From an uncultured Deferribacteraceae bacterium (GTDB lineage: Bacteria; Chrysiogenota; Deferribacteres; Deferribacterales; Mucispirillaceae), in assembly GCA_947041165.1 (NCBI GenBank), contig CAMRCY010000001.1, positions 1 through 64,000 on the forward strand: a stretch of DNA of 64,000 nt, given 5' to 3'. Of this stretch, positions 1 to 8,140 are shown one piece after another (position 1 is the stretch's first letter; each line of letters opens with the position of its first letter). Both the position numbers and the translations under genes were made by a program. The notes under the pieces were generated by a model. The model did no database searches. It was not told where the DNA came from and saw only the letters and a program-made list of their open reading frames with translations.

Positions 1-54
<54 letters not shown>

Positions 55-123
55 GAACTCAATTAATCTAAAAGAAATCAATGAGCGAACTTAAAACTAA
101 ATATTGTAAACTATCCAGCTGGT

Positions 124-168
124 TAATCTAATCTAATCTAATCTAATCTAATCTAATCTAATCTAATC
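124..168. repeat. (TAATC)9 pentanucleotide repeat
   Basis: Nine perfect TAATC units. Like the AACT tract 70 bases upstream it has stops in every frame, so any effect would be on promoter spacing or DNA structure. The 199 bases from here to the endolysin gene hold no other recognised element, so it could lie within or near the promoter of the lysis/tail locus. Confidence 0.95.
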
Positions 169-366
169 TGTTATTCCTCTTAATTATTAATTCATCAAAT
201 AAGTGTACTTATTTTCTATAAATCGAAAACATCCATAAAATATAATCAAATAAAAATCAACATAAATGAAACTATAAAATGCTTTAGGTACGCCATTTTC
301 TTTTAATCAGATATTATCACCCATGCTAAGAAAACAGTTAAGCGAAATAGGTGGAGAAATTAAGTC

Positions 367-798
367 ATGAGAAAGATAGATAAGATAGTTCTACATTGTT
401 CAGCAAGTTCGTTTGGTGATGTGGACACAATAACATCATGGCATATAGAGCGTGGCTTTGAGACGATCGGTTATCATTACGTTATCTTAAACGGGTATCG
501 TAAAAATAAAAAATATTTAGAAGAAGATAACGGAGTACTTGAGATAGGTAGAGATATTGAGGTAATAGGTGCTCATGCTCGTGGAGATAATGCAACATCT
601 ATCGGTATCTGTTTAATCGGTAATAAAGAGTTTACTGATGAACAGTTTGCAGAGTTAAAGAGATTGTTGAATGAGTTAATGAAGCGTTACGACATTCCTT
701 TATCAAATGTGATTGGGCATTACGGAACAGCATCGGGTATATCTGGCGGTAAGACTTGTCCTAATTTTAATGTTGAGAATTTGAGAACAGAGCTGTGA
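367..798 (+). CDS. Phage-type N-acetylmuramoyl-L-alanine amidase (endolysin)
   Basis: 143-residue Amidase_2 (T7-lysozyme-like) enzyme that cuts the amide bond between MurNAc and the stem peptide of peptidoglycan. The zinc ligands appear as H10 (in VLHCSA), H118 (in IGHYG) and C131 (in KTCPNF). Y36 and K129 match the catalytic Tyr and Lys of T7 lysozyme. The length is that of a single-domain endolysin, with no cell-wall-binding domain and no signal peptide, so it would need a holin for export. The ATG follows a GGTGGAG Shine-Dalgarno sequence. It is the first gene of a four-gene lysis cassette and its stop overlaps the GTG start of the inner spanin. Confidence 0.93.
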   Translation: MRKIDKIVLHCSASSFGDVDTITSWHIERGFETIGYHYVILNGYRKNKKYLEEDNGVLEIGRDIEVIGAHARGDNATSIGICLIGNKEFTDEQFAELKRLLNELMKRYDIPLSNVIGHYGTASGISGGKTCPNFNVENLRTEL

Positions 799-1157
799 AC
801 TATAAATACATTGCACTGATTGTTATAGTTGCAACTATCGCCTCTTATGTTTTTTATTTACAAGTAACTAATATGAAACTTTCAAGCAAAGTAAGAGAGC
901 AAGAGATAGTAATTGCATCACTTGATATAACAGTTATCGACGCTACAAAAAAATTAGAAGAAGCTACAATTTTACAAGCTTTAAGTTATAAATTGTGTGA
1001 TGAAAGGTTAGCAAATAATAATGAGATTAATAAAATTAAAGATAAACAAAATGCAACAACATGCACAGATAAACCTCTTCGTGAGAACTTGGTTAATGAG
1101 CAATCCTCTAAAGATTCTATTGCTTTCATTAACGCTCTTCTGTCTGGGTTGCAGTAG
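795..1157 (+). CDS. Inner-membrane spanin (Rz-like)
   Basis: 120 residues with an N-terminal transmembrane helix (about residues 5-24) and a long charged, coiled-coil-prone periplasmic part, the usual i-spanin plan. Spanins link inner and outer membranes and fuse them in the last step of lysis. It starts at a GTG overlapping the TGA of the endolysin gene. The call rests on topology, position and the out-of-phase lipoprotein gene overlapping its 3' end, because spanins are poorly conserved in sequence. Confidence 0.8.
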   Translation: MNYKYIALIVIVATIASYVFYLQVTNMKLSSKVREQEIVIASLDITVIDATKKLEEATILQALSYKLCDERLANNNEINKIKDKQNATTCTDKPLRENLVNEQSSKDSIAFINALLSGLQ

Positions 1158-1359
1158 CAAGATTATCAAAATACCCTCTTTGATAGTTCCATCTTGCTCT
1201 GCTCCTATTAGACCAGATTTGTATCTTTTAGATAACAGTTCTCACATTGCATCAATGGAGAATATAGAAAACATATTAGTTACTATGTCAGAGTTGGTAA
1301 TATATATAAAACAACTTGAGATTGTAATTAACTGTCTCAAGCCAAATGGAGGAAAGTGA
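1096..1359 (+). CDS. Outer-membrane spanin lipoprotein (Rz1-like)
   Basis: The reading frame is open from further upstream, but the ATG at 1096 places a lipoprotein signal peptide exactly at the N terminus: MSNPLKILLLSLTLFCLGC, with lipidated C19. The mature protein is about 69 residues. Its first 62 bases lie inside the i-spanin gene in another frame, the overlapping Rz/Rz1 arrangement of lambda-like spanin pairs. The product would sit in the outer membrane and pair with the i-spanin across the periplasm. Its TGA overlaps the GTG of the next gene. Confidence 0.82.
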   Translation: MSNPLKILLLSLTLFCLGCSSKIIKIPSLIVPSCSAPIRPDLYLLDNSSHIASMENIENILVTMSELVIYIKQLEIVINCLKPNGGK

Positions 1360-1670
1360 TTTTGAATGGAATTGAAGTTCTTTTAAACAATGAAGCACTG
1401 CTAGTTATGTTAATAGCTCCGTCGATGCTAGTTGGAATCGTAATAATATTTATGGCTTTTAAGCTATTGTCAAAACTGGGTGATAAGTACCTTGTATCAC
1501 AAGATAAGCAGACAGCTGCATTTGAAAAAATTGTTGATGGTGTTGATTTTCTCATTAAAGTTGAAGAACAAAGAACACGTCGAGATGATGATATTAGAAT
1601 TTCATTAAGAGTACTAACAGATAGGATAGAGAAGGTTGTAGATATTAATAACAGCAATGCTAATAGATAG
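1356..1670 (+). CDS. Small membrane protein, holin candidate
   Basis: 104 residues with one clear transmembrane helix (about residues 14-36) and a charged, coiled-coil-like C-terminal half. Translation starts at a GTG overlapping the TGA of the o-spanin gene, so it is translationally coupled to the lysis cassette. Size, single helix and position suggest the holin that releases the endolysin, but holins have no common motif. It could instead be an anti-holin or an XhlA-like accessory. Confidence 0.5.
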   Translation: MILNGIEVLLNNEALLVMLIAPSMLVGIVIIFMAFKLLSKLGDKYLVSQDKQTAAFEKIVDGVDFLIKVEEQRTRRDDDIRISLRVLTDRIEKVVDINNSNANR

Positions 1671-1687
1671 TTTAGAGAAGGTTATAA

Positions 1688-1744
1688 ATGTTGATAACAA
1701 TAATAATAACAGTAGTTGTGATAATAATAATTAAAAAATTATAG
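1688..1744 (+). CDS. Possible 18-residue hydrophobic peptide
   Basis: A tiny ORF encodes MLITIIITVVVIIIIKKL, one hydrophobic helix ending in two lysines. An AGAAGG Shine-Dalgarno sequence lies 7 bases before the ATG. The position, directly after the holin candidate, would suit a micro-holin or regulator. The coding bases are mostly ATA/ATAAT simple sequence, so a chance ORF is a real possibility. Confidence 0.25.
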   Translation: MLITIIITVVVIIIIKKL

Positions 1745-1755
1745 GTGATCAGTAG

Positions 1756-2052
1756 ATGAATGCAAGAACAGAAACACTTATACATGCACGCCGTAAAGGT
1801 ATGGTGTTGGAGATATTAAAGCATGAGTTTCCAAATGGTGTAGATTTTTTAGTGCTACGTTGTGCTCTCTCAAATATCGGTCAAGACGTCACAGAGAAAG
1901 AGTTAAGTGGTTATTTAGTTTATCTTGAAAATTCTAAATACCTAAAGTTAAGACGGGATGATGATAAGAATATTTTATTAGCAGTGATAGATAACTTAGG
2001 GCTTGATCTAATTGATGGGCTTGGAACAGATAATGCGATTATGTTTGTTTAG
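1756..2052 (+). CDS. Winged-helix phage protein (VpaChn25_0724-like)
   Basis: 98 residues. The arrangement of an N-terminal helix (RRKGMVLEILK), a helix-turn-helix-like middle (LRCALSNIGQDVTEKEL) and a recognition-helix/wing region (YLENSKYLKLR) resembles small winged-helix proteins found between lysis and terminase genes in Mu-like prophages, as I recall the VpaChn25_0724 family. The biochemical role of that family is unknown. Here it is the last gene before a degenerate stretch and then the tail module, so it marks where head genes would be expected. No signal peptide or membrane segment. Confidence 0.5.
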   Translation: MNARTETLIHARRKGMVLEILKHEFPNGVDFLVLRCALSNIGQDVTEKELSGYLVYLENSKYLKLRRDDDKNILLAVIDNLGLDLIDGLGTDNAIMFV

Positions 2053-2443
2053 GAGTTTATGAAAGAGGTAAAGTTTATAATACCCCTAAGAAGTTAGGAT
2101 ATGTATATTAAAAGTTTTCATAAAATCGAGTGTTGTTTAAGAGTGTTTAGATCAAAAGTGATCAGTTTGCAGAAGATGATTAAAAGCAGTTTTAAGATAG
2201 GGTAGATGTTTAATCGCATGGATTGTAGATAAGGACATCTATCTGATAAGGGGGGTTGCTCCCCCGAGTAAAGAAGAGCTATTAAGTTTGTTTGATAGGT
2301 TACAGGTTTTAATATTTAGCAGTACGCAATTTATTTATCTGATATTAAACATATTTAATAGAAATTAAAATTTGATAAATTTATAGATTTAGAAAGTTTT
2401 ATTAAAAGTAGTTGTATGAAAAAAATAACTGTAAGGAGAGGTA
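2053..2443. other. Gene-poor gap with GC hairpin
   Basis: No convincing gene in these 391 bases. The one notable element is a perfect five-pair G/C stem (GGGGG at 2251-2255, CCCCC at 2261-2265) with a TTGCT loop. It is the only G-rich run in an AT-rich stretch and is not followed by a T-tract, so it is not a standard terminator. The gap lies where Mu-like phages carry terminase, portal and capsid genes. Confidence 0.5.
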
Positions 2444-2590
2444 ATGAGTGAGTCTAAAATAAGTAATATATTGGAAGAGTTACAAACTGAGATTACGTCA
2501 TTAAAAGAAGATATTGGATCATTAAAAGAAGATATTGAAAAGCTCAAGTATACGTTTATCTTATCATGCAGAAAAAAGGATTACATATAA
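2444..2590 (+). CDS. 48-residue coiled-coil protein
   Basis: ATG preceded by an AAGGAGAGG Shine-Dalgarno sequence. The product is strongly helical, with a duplicated heptad unit (SLKEDIGSLKEDIEKLK, residues 19-35), and would be a short soluble coiled coil. It lies alone between the winged-helix gene and the tail terminator gene. It may be a small structural or regulatory protein of the tail locus or a remnant of a longer gene. I do not recognise a family. Confidence 0.5.
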   Translation: MSESKISNILEELQTEITSLKEDIGSLKEDIEKLKYTFILSCRKKDYI

Positions 2591-2794
2591 AATGAAACAT
2601 GAGTTTGTTGAAAAAGTTGCAGGCAGTTGATCAGTACAATTAATATGATATCTAATATTGATATAAGAATATTGATGATGATGAAAGTAATTGTAGCGAA
2701 ACATAGATGTGTAGATAGATATAAGAAAGATAAAAAAGGAATTGAAAACATGATGAAAATTCAGATGACAGATTGTTTTTATAGGTACAAATAG
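2591..2794. other. Short gap before tail terminator gene
   Basis: 204 bases with no supported gene. Very short ORFs (13-14 codons) occur but have no coding evidence. Confidence 0.4.
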
Positions 2795-3328
2795 ATGATT
2801 AAACTTGTGAAAGAAACTATTACTGATGCGTTAAATAAATCAGGAATAACGAGAATTATTGATATAGATAATAAAGATATACTTACAGAAAAACCATATG
2901 CTGTATTTCAGTTTTTAGGAGAAACCTTTGAAAAAACAGGGTTTACCTTATCAGGTGAAGTGAAAGAAGGCGGGACTACGAAGGTTTCAAGCAAGTATAT
3001 ATCTAAGCTTTCGGTGAGTTGTAATATAGTTACACAAACAGAGAATGAACTTATATCCATCACCGAGAGCTTTATTAAAAATATACCCAGCAAACTTAGG
3101 GATAAAAATAATAATATAGTGTCCGTAACAATGGCATCATCAACATATAAATTAGCCTCAGGTCAATTTATAGGAACAGAGATAGTTGATACTGATCCAT
3201 ATGTTAGCAGAGTTATAAATATTGATTTTAACTACCATATAATTGAAAAACAGGGCACTAAGAATATGGAATTAAGAAGTCTAACAGACCCAAATTTAAA
3301 TAAGGAGATGATAATTATGTCTAAATAA
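2795..3328 (+). CDS. Tail terminator/completion protein (Mu gp37-like position)
   Basis: 177 residues, no signal peptide or TM segment. The pattern of an N-terminal helix (KLVKETITDAL), a PYAVFQFLGE strand and alternating strands that include KLSVSCNIVTQTENE and VINIDFNYHI resembles phage tail-terminator/minor tail proteins, which cap the tube after tape-measure-guided polymerisation. Its position immediately before the sheath gene matches Mu gp37 and related tails. No catalytic residues are expected. Family membership was inferred from fold-like pattern and synteny. Confidence 0.6.
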   Translation: MIKLVKETITDALNKSGITRIIDIDNKDILTEKPYAVFQFLGETFEKTGFTLSGEVKEGGTTKVSSKYISKLSVSCNIVTQTENELISITESFIKNIPSKLRDKNNNIVSVTMASSTYKLASGQFIGTEIVDTDPYVSRVINIDFNYHIIEKQGTKNMELRSLTDPNLNKEMIIMSK

Positions 3329-3381
3329 GTTAACTCGAATGATCAAACATTTGGCATTAGACATCAAAACTTGAAGATAGT

Positions 3382-3440
3382 TGTGACAAGTAGTCACAGT
3401 TACCACCGCGTTTTTGTATAACGTAAGATAAGTGGGTAAC
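3382..3440 (+). promoter_or_regulatory. Two adjacent hairpins upstream of the sheath gene
   Basis: The 187-base gap before the sheath gene contains TGTGAC/GTCACA (3382-3387 with 3393-3398, 5-base loop) followed directly by GTTACC/GGTAAC (3399-3404 with 3435-3440). Neither is followed by a T-run. They could form a structured 5' leader or processing site that sets the expression of sheath and tube, the most abundant tail proteins. Function is inferred only. Confidence 0.4.
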
Positions 3441-3515
3441 ATTAGAAAGAGTATTATTATCTTTTCAAAAAGAGATATGTAGTTGTTAGAAAAAAATATA
3501 ATTAATAGGTGATTT

Positions 3516-5006
3516 ATGAGTGATGTATTTGAATATATCGTTGATGGCACGTCAGGGCTAAGTGGCGGTACTACTGGATCAGTTTTAGTAGCAGGAACAT
3601 GTACGTTAGGTGTGCTTGGTAAAAGTTATATCTGTGGTAATCGTACAGATATCAGAACTATGTTAGGTACAGGAACATTAGTTGATAGATTAGAAGATAT
3701 CTTTGCACAAGGTGGAGCTAATCCTATCGTAATCGCAGTACCAATTGGTGATAAACCTGAGTTAGATAAAGATGGAAATGTTATACCTAAAACACCTGTA
3801 GATATTGAAGTTATCAAAGATGCCAAAAACATATCAACATTGGTTGTAAGTGCAACAGGAACAATGACGGTTGATGCTTCAGTAGTTATTAAAATAACAG
3901 AATCTGGAATTTTAAATAAAGGAAGATTTCAATATTCGTTAAATGGTGGAAAAACATTTTCAGCAGATATAACACTTCCGGTTGAGAGTGATTTTATACT
4001 TGAAGATACTGGTGTTACTATTAAGTTTCCAGTGGCAGTTATGTCTGATGTAAACAACCCAGATTTGACAAAATTATATAATAAAGGTGATAGTTATTCG
4101 ATGAACCTCGTAGCACCACTTGTAACTGTAGACCAGATTGGAAATTATCTTTTAGATGCTTTAGAACTGCATGATGTTGAATTTGTATACATTGCAGGAG
4201 CGTCAAATAGCACAGTTTGGAGTTACTTACAAGTTCTTGCAGATGCTCAATTTAAGTCACATAGACCAACATATTTTAAAGCTGAAGCTGCTATGCCTAC
4301 AAAAGGTGAGATATGTAATGATTGGGCTGTAAGTCTAGTCGAAGCAGGAAAATTAATGTCTGCTAGATTTGTTCAAGTAACTGCATCTTACGGTTATATC
4401 ACAACAGCTAGAGGATCGGTAAAATTATCAAATATTGCAGGACTTGAAGCTGGAAGAACTATGGCTATCCCTGTTTCAAGAGCAACAGGTAGAGTACGTG
4501 ATGGAGCAATAGCAGGATTGTCAGTTCCTGATGAGTACACTCCATCTATTCAAACAGTATTAGAAGGTGCTGGATTTCTTACAGTAAAATCTTATGCAGG
4601 ATTAAACGGTTTATATTTTGGTGAGTCGAAAACATTTGCACCTGCAACATCAGATTACAGATATCAAAATATTATAAGAGTAGTATTTAAAGGTTTACGT
4701 CTAGCAAGAGTTGCATCATTAGCATCAATGTATGATGAGTTAGGAGATCCGACTATACCTGCAGATATGACAGGAGCTATCGCATTAAAAGCTCAAATTT
4801 CTAATTCATTAGATAGTATGAAAGATGCGAAACCGAAAGAGCTAGTTGATTATCAAATTGTTATTCCTGAGGGACAAGATTTTGTTGCAAATGGAGTTGC
4901 AATCGAGATGACATTTATTGGTATTCCAATAATAAACAAAATCAAGATTTTTGCTAATTACACATTTGCGGGTTCATCATTTGATCCTCGTTTAAAAGAT
5001 GCTTAA
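3516..5006 (+). CDS. Contractile tail sheath protein (Mu gpL/DUF2586-like)
   Basis: 496 residues, the usual size for a Mu-type sheath. The N-terminal region (SVLVAGTCTLGVLGKSY, then DRLEDIFAQGGANPIVIAVPIGD at about residues 54-80) is characteristic of the DUF2586 sheath family. The C-terminal region (RYQNIIRVVFKGLRLARVASLASM and a terminal IPIINKIKIFANYTFAG segment) corresponds to the conserved sheath core that wraps the tube. Hundreds of copies assemble around the tube and contract to drive it through the target envelope. It identifies the tail as contractile (myovirus or R-type), not flexible. Confidence 0.93.
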   Translation: MSDVFEYIVDGTSGLSGGTTGSVLVAGTCTLGVLGKSYICGNRTDIRTMLGTGTLVDRLEDIFAQGGANPIVIAVPIGDKPELDKDGNVIPKTPVDIEVIKDAKNISTLVVSATGTMTVDASVVIKITESGILNKGRFQYSLNGGKTFSADITLPVESDFILEDTGVTIKFPVAVMSDVNNPDLTKLYNKGDSYSMNLVAPLVTVDQIGNYLLDALELHDVEFVYIAGASNSTVWSYLQVLADAQFKSHRPTYFKAEAAMPTKGEICNDWAVSLVEAGKLMSARFVQVTASYGYITTARGSVKLSNIAGLEAGRTMAIPVSRATGRVRDGAIAGLSVPDEYTPSIQTVLEGAGFLTVKSYAGLNGLYFGESKTFAPATSDYRYQNIIRVVFKGLRLARVASLASMYDELGDPTIPADMTGAIALKAQISNSLDSMKDAKPKELVDYQIVIPEGQDFVANGVAIEMTFIGIPIINKIKIFANYTFAGSSFDPRLKDA

Positions 5007-5096
5007 TCTTTAGAGTAATGCTTAATCTTTCTAAGGAGAGGTTAGGCTACTGATTTAAAAGTAACTGTATAATAAAAATAGAATGGAGATAAAAAT

Positions 5097-5522
5097 ATGA
5101 TTAATGGATCAAGATATGACTGGGAGTCGATTACGGCACTAGCACCAAACGGAATAATGTTTAACATCACAGAGATTAACTATAGTGATGAGCAAGAGAT
5201 AAAAGAAGTATACGGTAAAGGTTCTGTTCAAGCAGGATATGGCAGAGGAAATTATAAAGCAAGTGGTTCACTTAAAATATTACTTGATGAGTGGGAAAGA
5301 TTTGCAGCAACACTTGGTGACACTATATATGATCACGCTGTATTTCCTATTACAGTAAGTTATGCAGCAGAAGGGAAAACAGTTACAGACCTTTTACCAG
5401 CTATAAAAATCATTAAGGTTTCAACATCAAATGCACAAGGATCATCTGCGGCTGGTGAAAAGAGTATAGATTTTATGATAACAAAACCTATCGTTTACAA
5501 CGGTAAATCAGCAAAGGCATAG
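5097..5522 (+). CDS. Tail tube protein
   Basis: 141 residues, directly downstream of the sheath gene as in Mu-like and P2-like tails. The features NGSRYDWESI at the N terminus, KGSVQAGYGRGNYKASGSLKI in the middle and a final strand-rich KSIDFMITKPIVYNGK are typical of myoviral tube proteins (the DUF of Mu gpM-like tubes). The protein stacks as hexameric rings to form the rigid inner tube. A duplicated segment (ATGCTTAATCTTT) lies in the sheath-tube gap, and the ATG has a GGAG Shine-Dalgarno sequence. Confidence 0.8.
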   Translation: MINGSRYDWESITALAPNGIMFNITEINYSDEQEIKEVYGKGSVQAGYGRGNYKASGSLKILLDEWERFAATLGDTIYDHAVFPITVSYAAEGKTVTDLLPAIKIIKVSTSNAQGSSAAGEKSIDFMITKPIVYNGKSAKA

Positions 5523-5545
5523 TTATAACAATGAGGAGATATTAG

Positions 5546-5890
5546 ATGAAAGAAGAGTACGATATAAATACAGTTAGTGAATTGAGTAACACAGAAGAGA
5601 AGTCAGTATATAAAGGATTTTCTCATTCATTCTTAGATGAATTTTTAGAGAAAGATGTAACGATCTCTGCTCGCTTTAGAAAGCCTACAAAGGCTGAGTT
5701 TAACCTTATGCAATCTTCAGCTGTAAAAAGTCCTGAGGCTGCATCAAATAATCTCCTCATGAGCGTAGTACATAAAAGTGATAGAGATAAATTTCTAGCA
5801 GATACAGAAGAATACCCAGGTGTAATAGTTACTATCGCAACAGTGATATTAAAATCATCAGGTTTCTCTGAGAAGCTGGGAAAGAGTTAA
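5546..5890 (+). CDS. Tail assembly chaperone, zero-frame product
   Basis: 114 residues, lying between tube and tape-measure genes, the invariant position of tail assembly chaperones in long-tailed phages. The zero-frame product ends at TAA 5888-5890, four bases beyond a perfect GGGAAAG slippery heptamer. A minority of ribosomes should shift to -1 and make the longer form ending at 6051. The short form is the G-like protein that, with the long form, coats the tape measure during tail assembly. Low sequence conservation is normal for this family. Confidence 0.8.
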   Translation: MKEEYDINTVSELSNTEEKSVYKGFSHSFLDEFLEKDVTISARFRKPTKAEFNLMQSSAVKSPEAASNNLLMSVVHKSDRDKFLADTEEYPGVIVTIATVILKSSGFSEKLGKS

Positions 5891-6051
5891 CAGAGTTTGA
5901 AAAAGCAGATGCATTGGTTTCAATGTATCTGCACAAAACTCCAAGCAATAACCTTGAAAAATATGCTGTTGAAGTTGAACAAGCAAAATGGTTAGAAGAA
6001 AGATATTTTGATAAACAGATGTTTATTATGGGTAAATTGTTTGGTAGTTAG
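5546..6051 (+). CDS. Tail assembly chaperone, -1 frameshift fusion (G-GT type)
   Basis: After codon AAG (5882-5884) a -1 slip re-reads base 5884 and continues in an open frame for 55 more codons to TAG 6049-6051, giving a protein of about 168 residues. The extension has no Shine-Dalgarno sequence of its own and ends 19 bases before the tape-measure gene. This is the organisation of lambda gpG-gpGT and P2 gpE-E', where the extension binds tube protein. The frameshift is inferred from the slippery site plus conserved gene order. Confidence 0.75.
5878..5884 (+). promoter_or_regulatory. -1 programmed frameshift slippery site GGGAAAG
   Basis: The heptamer is in the correct phase (G GGA AAG in frame 0, GGG AAA G after slipping) and is identical to the lambda G/GT slippery sequence. 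It lies at the 3' end of the zero-frame gene, just before its stop. Confidence 0.8.
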
Positions 6052-6070
6052 AAATATATAGAGAGTTATT

Positions 6071-7597
6071 ATGGAAATATTTAAAATGTTTGCAACATTC
6101 GGTTTAACTGATTCATTATCTGTACCACTTGCCAAGATGACTAGCAAGCTACAAGATTCTGGATTAGAGATAACAGGATTATCAAATCAGTTTATTTCAA
6201 TGAGTAATAAATTATTACCTGTTGCGGAGACCACTGATTTATTAACAAATGCATTTAGTTCATCAGCTACAATTGTGGATAAATTACAATCATCTGTAGC
6301 AAAGATATCTACTGTATTTAATAACGCTACAAATGGAACAGAGGGTTTTAGTAATAAAATTTTAGAGCTTGCAGGTTCTGCTCGTGAAGTTGCATTAAAT
6401 CTAGGTGCGAAATTAGTTAGCTCTATAACATCAAGTATCCCTGTAACGAAATTATTAGGAGATGTGATGTCTACAGTAGACAAAACATTGAAGTTTATAA
6501 AAACAGGTTTTAGTGATATGGGAAGTGTTGTTGATACGACAAAAACTATATTGAATAAGTTTGGTATTGATCTCACAAAAGTTGATATTATTCAGAAAGG
6601 TTTAGCATTCACACAGGGTGCAGGTATAGATGTTGTTAAAAAATTAAGTGAAGCCTTTTCTGGTACTGGTCCAACTGCTGAGTCTATGATAGGCGTTGTT
6701 AAAAGTATAGGCACATCAGTTTTAGAACTTGTAAAAACAAAGATACCGATAGATGGAATTGCATCTGATGTTACGTCATTTATATCAGGTATTGTTAAAG
6801 GTGGTTCAGATATTGGAAGCACACTTAAATCAGTGTTCACAAATGTTTCAAGCAGTGCAAGTGGTTTTGTTGGAAATATAATGCAAGCAGTTTCAAGTAT
6901 CAATATCGGTGATGTAATGAAAAAGATCGGTGGTTCAGATTTATTTGAGTCAGGTAAAAACATATTAACATCATTTGTAAACGGTATATCGTCAGTTGCA
7001 AGTTTACCAGGCAAAGTATTAGGTTCTGTGTTTGGATCGTTATCATCTACTATCAAAGGGCCTCAAGAGTTTTTGAGTAATGTTGTTGGAGGAATATCAT
7101 CTGCTATAAACACATTGCCTGCTAAAATCGGTGGTGCTATATCATCAGTTGCAAGTTTTGCAGGTAAGACACTAAACTCTGCTTTTAACAGTATCTCTTC
7201 AGTTATTAAAGCTCCTAAGGAGTTAATAGGCAAAGCGATAACTGGTGTGTCAGAAATCATTAAATCACCTCAAGAGTTTATGAAGTCACCTTTTAAAAGT
7301 ATAAAAAATATATTTATGCCTGATACAAATAAAGCGTTACAAGCGACTTCAATTGTTCCAAGCATTGCAAAAGGAATAGATGAAAGCAGTCCAAACTTAG
7401 TGAGTGCTACAGATCCTATTTTAGCAAATAATGGTGTGTCAACAGAGATAGGAGTGCAGAGAATGTCTGCTCAACCAAACGGTAAAGATTCTCAAAATGT
7501 AGTAATAAATATTGATAATTTAAATCTGCCATCTGTTGAAAATGTAGCATCATTTATTGATGAATTAAGATCATTAAAAATATCTTTAGGAGTGTAA
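6071..7597 (+). CDS. Tail tape measure protein (short)
   Basis: 508 residues of low-complexity, helix-rich sequence full of Ser, Val, Ile and Gly with repeated hydrophobic stretches (for example SSISVAS-like segments from residue 270 to 400), typical of tape measures. It lies directly after the frameshifted chaperone gene. At the roughly 1.5 Å per residue rule the tail would be about 75 nm, at the short end for myoviral tails. The C-terminal region (VVINIDNLNLPSVENVASFIDELRSL) resembles the conserved end of Mu-like tape measures. No peptidase or transglycosylase domain is visible. Confidence 0.82.
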   Translation: MEIFKMFATFGLTDSLSVPLAKMTSKLQDSGLEITGLSNQFISMSNKLLPVAETTDLLTNAFSSSATIVDKLQSSVAKISTVFNNATNGTEGFSNKILELAGSAREVALNLGAKLVSSITSSIPVTKLLGDVMSTVDKTLKFIKTGFSDMGSVVDTTKTILNKFGIDLTKVDIIQKGLAFTQGAGIDVVKKLSEAFSGTGPTAESMIGVVKSIGTSVLELVKTKIPIDGIASDVTSFISGIVKGGSDIGSTLKSVFTNVSSSASGFVGNIMQAVSSINIGDVMKKIGGSDLFESGKNILTSFVNGISSVASLPGKVLGSVFGSLSSTIKGPQEFLSNVVGGISSAINTLPAKIGGAISSVASFAGKTLNSAFNSISSVIKAPKELIGKAITGVSEIIKSPQEFMKSPFKSIKNIFMPDTNKALQATSIVPSIAKGIDESSPNLVSATDPILANNGVSTEIGVQRMSAQPNGKDSQNVVINIDNLNLPSVENVASFIDELRSLKISLGV

Positions 7598-7603
7598 CAA
7601 GTT

Positions 7604-8140
7604 ATGGCTTTACTTACAATTAATGATGGAATAGTAACTCTTGGTAGTACGTTAATCGATGCGGTTTTAATATCGTGTAATTTATCTACTAGTGTACGTT
7701 ATGACGCTGCAACAAAAGATTCAAGAAGTTCGTCAGTAAAAAGACCTATCGGTTTTAATGACTCTGAAATCACTATTGAGTTTGCATTATTAACTGACAA
7801 TATAAAGAGTTGTTACACGAGGTTATCAGCTATAAACAAGCTTTTTAAAGCAAGAGAAAATGGTGTGGCAAAGGTTTACAATATTAATAATAGACATCTA
7901 TTTGCTCGTGGCGTTAGGTCTGTATTTTTCGATAAAATAACATCATCTGAATCAAATACTGATGACACTATAAAAGTTGTCCTAACGTTTACAGAGCATA
8001 CTCAAGCAGATCACAACTTAGAGAATAAAGGTGCTAAGCTTCTGTCTGATATGATATCAACAATTAGTGCACCTCTAGAAAATGTTGACATGTTTTCAGA
8101 TATTAATCCTAATTCAGGCTCAACAAGTGGTGCTGTTTAA
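7604..8140 (+). CDS. Distal-tail/baseplate protein, Mu gp43-like position
   Basis: 178 residues, no signal or TM segment. Strand-rich, beginning with a short ring-forming type of N terminus (LLTINDGIVTLGSTLIDAVLISCNLSTSV). It lies between the tape measure and hub genes, where contractile tails encode the protein that connects the tube to the hub. No recognised catalytic motif. The last base of its stop is the first base of the hub ATG, showing translational coupling. The family was not recognised and the role is inferred from order. Confidence 0.55.
   Translation: MALLTINDGIVTLGSTLIDAVLISCNLSTSVRYDAATKDSRSSSVKRPIGFNDSEITIEFALLTDNIKSCYTRLSAINKLFKARENGVAKVYNINNRHLFARGVRSVFFDKITSSESNTDDTIKVVLTFTEHTQADHNLENKGAKLLSDMISTISAPLENVDMFSDINPNSGSTSGAV

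Noticed and set aside
1337-1657. 106-codon minus-strand ORF under the holin candidate
   Set aside because: Antisense shadow of a translationally coupled gene, with no ribosome site.
2251-2265. G5/C5 hairpin as a terminator
   Set aside because: No T-tract on either strand. Kept only as an unexplained hairpin.
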